From the NCBI RefSeq assembly GCF_024199845.1, contig NZ_JANADO010000001.1, positions 2,046,001 to 2,110,000 of the forward strand: a stretch of DNA of 64,000 nt, given 5' to 3'. Numbering within the stretch: the stretch's first letter is position 1; each line of letters begins with the position of its first letter. The notes beneath the pieces are model-generated. The model was not told the origin of the DNA, did not search any database, and saw only the letters and a program-made list of their open reading frames with translations. Position numbers and translations under genes: made by a program. The stretch is from Bradyrhizobium sp. CCGB12 (lineage in GTDB: Bacteria; Pseudomonadota; Alphaproteobacteria; Rhizobiales; Xanthobacteraceae). Positions 62,258-64,000 of the stretch are shown here, piece by piece.

Positions 62258-63283
62258 CTATACCGCCGGCGGATTGCGGTCGGTGAAAGTCGTGCGCTGG
62301 TGCCAGTAGGGATAGGGCAGCGTCACCTTGCTCGCGGCGTCGAGCTTTGTGATCTGGTCCTTGGTCAGCGACCAGCCGACTGCGCCGAGATTTTCGCGCA
62401 GCTGCGTTTCGTTGCGCGCACCGATGATCAGCGTCGAGACTGTGGGGCGCTGGAGCAGCCAGTTCAGCGCGATCTGCGAGACGCTCTTGCCCGTCTCCTT
62501 CGCGATCTCGTCGATCGCATCGACGACACGATAGACATGCTCGTCCGGCACGGGCGGGCCGAACTCGGCGGTCTTGGGCAGGCGGCTGACGTCCGGCTTG
62601 GGCTGGCCGCGGCGGATCTTTCCGGTGAGGCGGCCCCATCCAAGCGGCGACCAGACCACGGCACCCAACCCCTGGTCGAGGCCGAGCGGCATCAGCTCCC
62701 ATTCGTAGTCGCGGCCGATCAGTGAATAATAGGTCTGGTTAGCGACGTAGCGCGGGAAGCCGTGCTTGTCGGCCACGGAGAGCGACTTCATCAGGTGCCA
62801 ACCCGAAAAATTGGAAACGCCGACATAGCGGATCTTACCGGCGCGCACGAGCACATCGAGGGTGGCGAGCACCTCTTCGGGCGGGGTGAAGGCGTCGAAG
62901 CCATGGAGCTGGAACAGGTCGATGTAATCGGTGCCGAGCCGGCTCAGCGAACCGTCGATGGCCGCGAGCAGGTGTTGCCGCGACGAGCCGATGTCGTTGG
63001 GACCGTCGCCGAAGCGGAAGGTTGCTTTGGTCGAGATCAAGACCTTGTCACGGCGCCCCTTGATGGCTTCGCCGAGCACCCGTTCGGACTCGCCGAGCGA
63101 ATAGACATTCGCAGTGTCGAACATAGACACGCCGGCATCGAGGCAGATGTCCAGAAGGCGTCGCGCTTCGGTCGCGTCGGTCGTACCCCACGCAGCAAGG
63201 CGGCCGACGCCGCCGAAGGTGCCGGTCCCAAGACTCAAGGCGGGCACCATGAGGCCTGAGCGGCCCAAGCGTCGGTATTCCAT
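62258..63283 (-). CDS. Aldo/keto reductase
   Basis: 341 residues. Catalytic Asp/Tyr in MFDTANVYSLGESE, Lys in LISTKATF, His in LFQLHGFD, and a C-terminal NADP(H)-binding STLIIGARNETQLREN. Of the AKR11/12 (YajO-like) type. The ATG at 63283 follows AAGGAGCATATCG; 20 in-frame codons upstream do not look like protein. Substrate unknown. Confidence 0.9.
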   Translation of the reverse strand: MEYRRLGRSGLMVPALSLGTGTFGGVGRLAAWGTTDATEARRLLDICLDAGVSMFDTANVYSLGESERVLGEAIKGRRDKVLISTKATFRFGDGPNDIGSSRQHLLAAIDGSLSRLGTDYIDLFQLHGFDAFTPPEEVLATLDVLVRAGKIRYVGVSNFSGWHLMKSLSVADKHGFPRYVANQTYYSLIGRDYEWELMPLGLDQGLGAVVWSPLGWGRLTGKIRRGQPKPDVSRLPKTAEFGPPVPDEHVYRVVDAIDEIAKETGKSVSQIALNWLLQRPTVSTLIIGARNETQLRENLGAVGWSLTKDQITKLDAASKVTLPYPYWHQRTTFTDRNPPAV

Positions 63284-63396
63284 CGATATGCTCCTTGGCT
63301 GGCCGCTGACTGATCCTTGCGGCCTGATACAAGGATAGTGCAAGCAGGCGCGGCGTCCTATCGCGCGCGCACATACCGGCCTTGCTTGGGAGTGCT

Positions 63397-63633
63397 CTAG
63401 TCGTGCAAGCGCATGTCGTCGAATGCTGCATCGGCAACGCGCGAGGCGGGCGTCTTCACCAAAGATTGAGCTTCGAGCCTTGTTGCGGGCGCGGGGACGC
63501 AGGCGATTTCTCTGTCCGGCACTTGTCGCGGCAGAAGTGTCAGGCTCCAGCCGACCAAGACCAGCACCGCGAGCCGGATCGCGATCACACCCAGCAGCAG
63601 CTCCGATGTGCCTATGGTGTCATGTGTCCTCAT
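63397..63633 (-). CDS. Hypothetical single-span membrane protein
   Basis: 78 residues from ATG at 63633. One hydrophobic helix (ELLLGVIAIRLAVLVLVGWS) and a polar C-terminus (VPAPATRLEAQSLVKTPASR). No family recognised, and no strong ribosome site. Confidence 0.5.
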   Translation of the reverse strand: MRTHDTIGTSELLLGVIAIRLAVLVLVGWSLTLLPRQVPDREIACVPAPATRLEAQSLVKTPASRVADAAFDDMRLHD

Positions 63634-63732
63634 GCGCGCCAGCCTGATGCAGGCCGCCAAGCAAGGCAATCTGGAATTGGCGAGCATTGCCTTCGCCGGA
63701 AGCGAAGGCTGGAGGTGATGTCTGCCGTGATT

Positions 63733-64000
63733 TCAGTGCCGCAACTGGCTCTGCCTGAAGTCGCGCGGCGACATCCCGAAATGGTCGCGGAAGACGCGGC
63801 CGAAATGCGAGAGGTCGTTGAAGCCCCAGGCGAAGGCGATCTCGCTGATGTGGCGATGGGCGAGCACGGGCGAGGCGAGGTCACGCCGGCATTGGGCGAG
63901 GCGTTCGGCGAGGACGTAGCGCTGGAACGACGTATCCTCGTCGGCGAGGAGATCATTGACATAGCGCGGCGAGATGCCGAGCGCCGCTGCGGTCTCCGAC
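63733..64000 (-). CDS. AraC-family transcriptional regulator, C-terminal part
   Basis: The window holds the last 89 codons only. They form the paired HTH of AraC proteins: ALGISPRYVNDLLADEDTSF, AQCRRDLASP, and then HISEIAFAWGFNDLSHFGRV followed by FRDHFGMSPRDFR. The effector domain is outside the window, so its target cannot be inferred. Confidence 0.87.
   Translation of the reverse strand, partial: SETAAALGISPRYVNDLLADEDTSFQRYVLAERLAQCRRDLASPVLAHRHISEIAFAWGFNDLSHFGRVFRDHFGMSPRDFRQSQLRH

Overview
The window looks like chromosomal DNA of a Bradyrhizobium-type alphaproteobacterium (Nitrobacteraceae). The evidence is: high GC with strongly GC-biased third codon positions; a MipZ-type ParA ATPase; ClpS next to ClpA; a phasin; DUF1489 and DUF599 proteins; an HWE-type kinase fused to CheB/CheR; many 45-95-residue proteins of kinds familiar from rhizobia; and dispersed palindromes known from that group. 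The genus assignment rests on recognition of families, not on a database search.

Layout. 1-7.5 kb: the 5' end of an enolase-superfamily gene divergent from a GntR regulator and an MFS carrier, then a block on the minus strand (hybrid kinase, MFS carrier, ArsB-type permease). 7.7-12.3 kb: a zinc metallopeptidase, a propionyl-CoA carboxylase alpha subunit, a PEP-mutase-family decarboxylase and acylphosphatase. 12.4-18.6 kb: a second hybrid kinase; a GbsR/MarR regulator whose promoter carries a palindrome over its own start codon, followed by a DUF4166 gene and a membrane-domain/epimerase fusion; then a LysR/tautomerase divergent pair. 18.6-21.7 kb: a small DnaB-like ATPase, lipB, an orphan FliN/SpoA protein, tRNA-Leu(GAG) and a frameshifted isochorismatase-family gene.

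21.7-37.6 kb is accessory in character. It has stress-type genes (DUF305, CsbD, zinc alcohol dehydrogenase, SDR), then a signalling group (single-domain receiver, CheB, CheB-CheR-PAS-HWE kinase, Crp/Fnr regulator), then many very short genes around a 0.9-kb stretch without a convincing gene. 37.6-53.6 kb holds two tandem secreted polysaccharide deacetylases, mgtE, aldo/keto reductase, a TolA-like protein, more small proteins, GST, panC divergent from mipZ, an alpha/beta hydrolase with a structured leader, a VWA-like protein and a membrane J-domain protein. 53.7-64 kb holds a D,D-carboxypeptidase with a SPOR domain, a phasin with a double-palindrome promoter, clpS-clpA, a PEGA-like lipoprotein, a DHA2-type MFS pump, an aldo/keto reductase and the 3' end of an AraC-family regulator.

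Most genes are ordinary chromosomal genes. The parts best suited to closer study are: the GbsR-DUF4166-membrane/epimerase unit, which has a probable leaderless, self-overlapping operator and a membrane domain rich in His/Glu/Asp; the CheB / CheB-CheR-HWE / receiver / Crp signalling group; the stand-alone DnaB-like ATPase; and the repeat-bearing small-protein region at 32.5-37 kb. No prophage, integrase, IS transposase, CRISPR array or rRNA gene was found.
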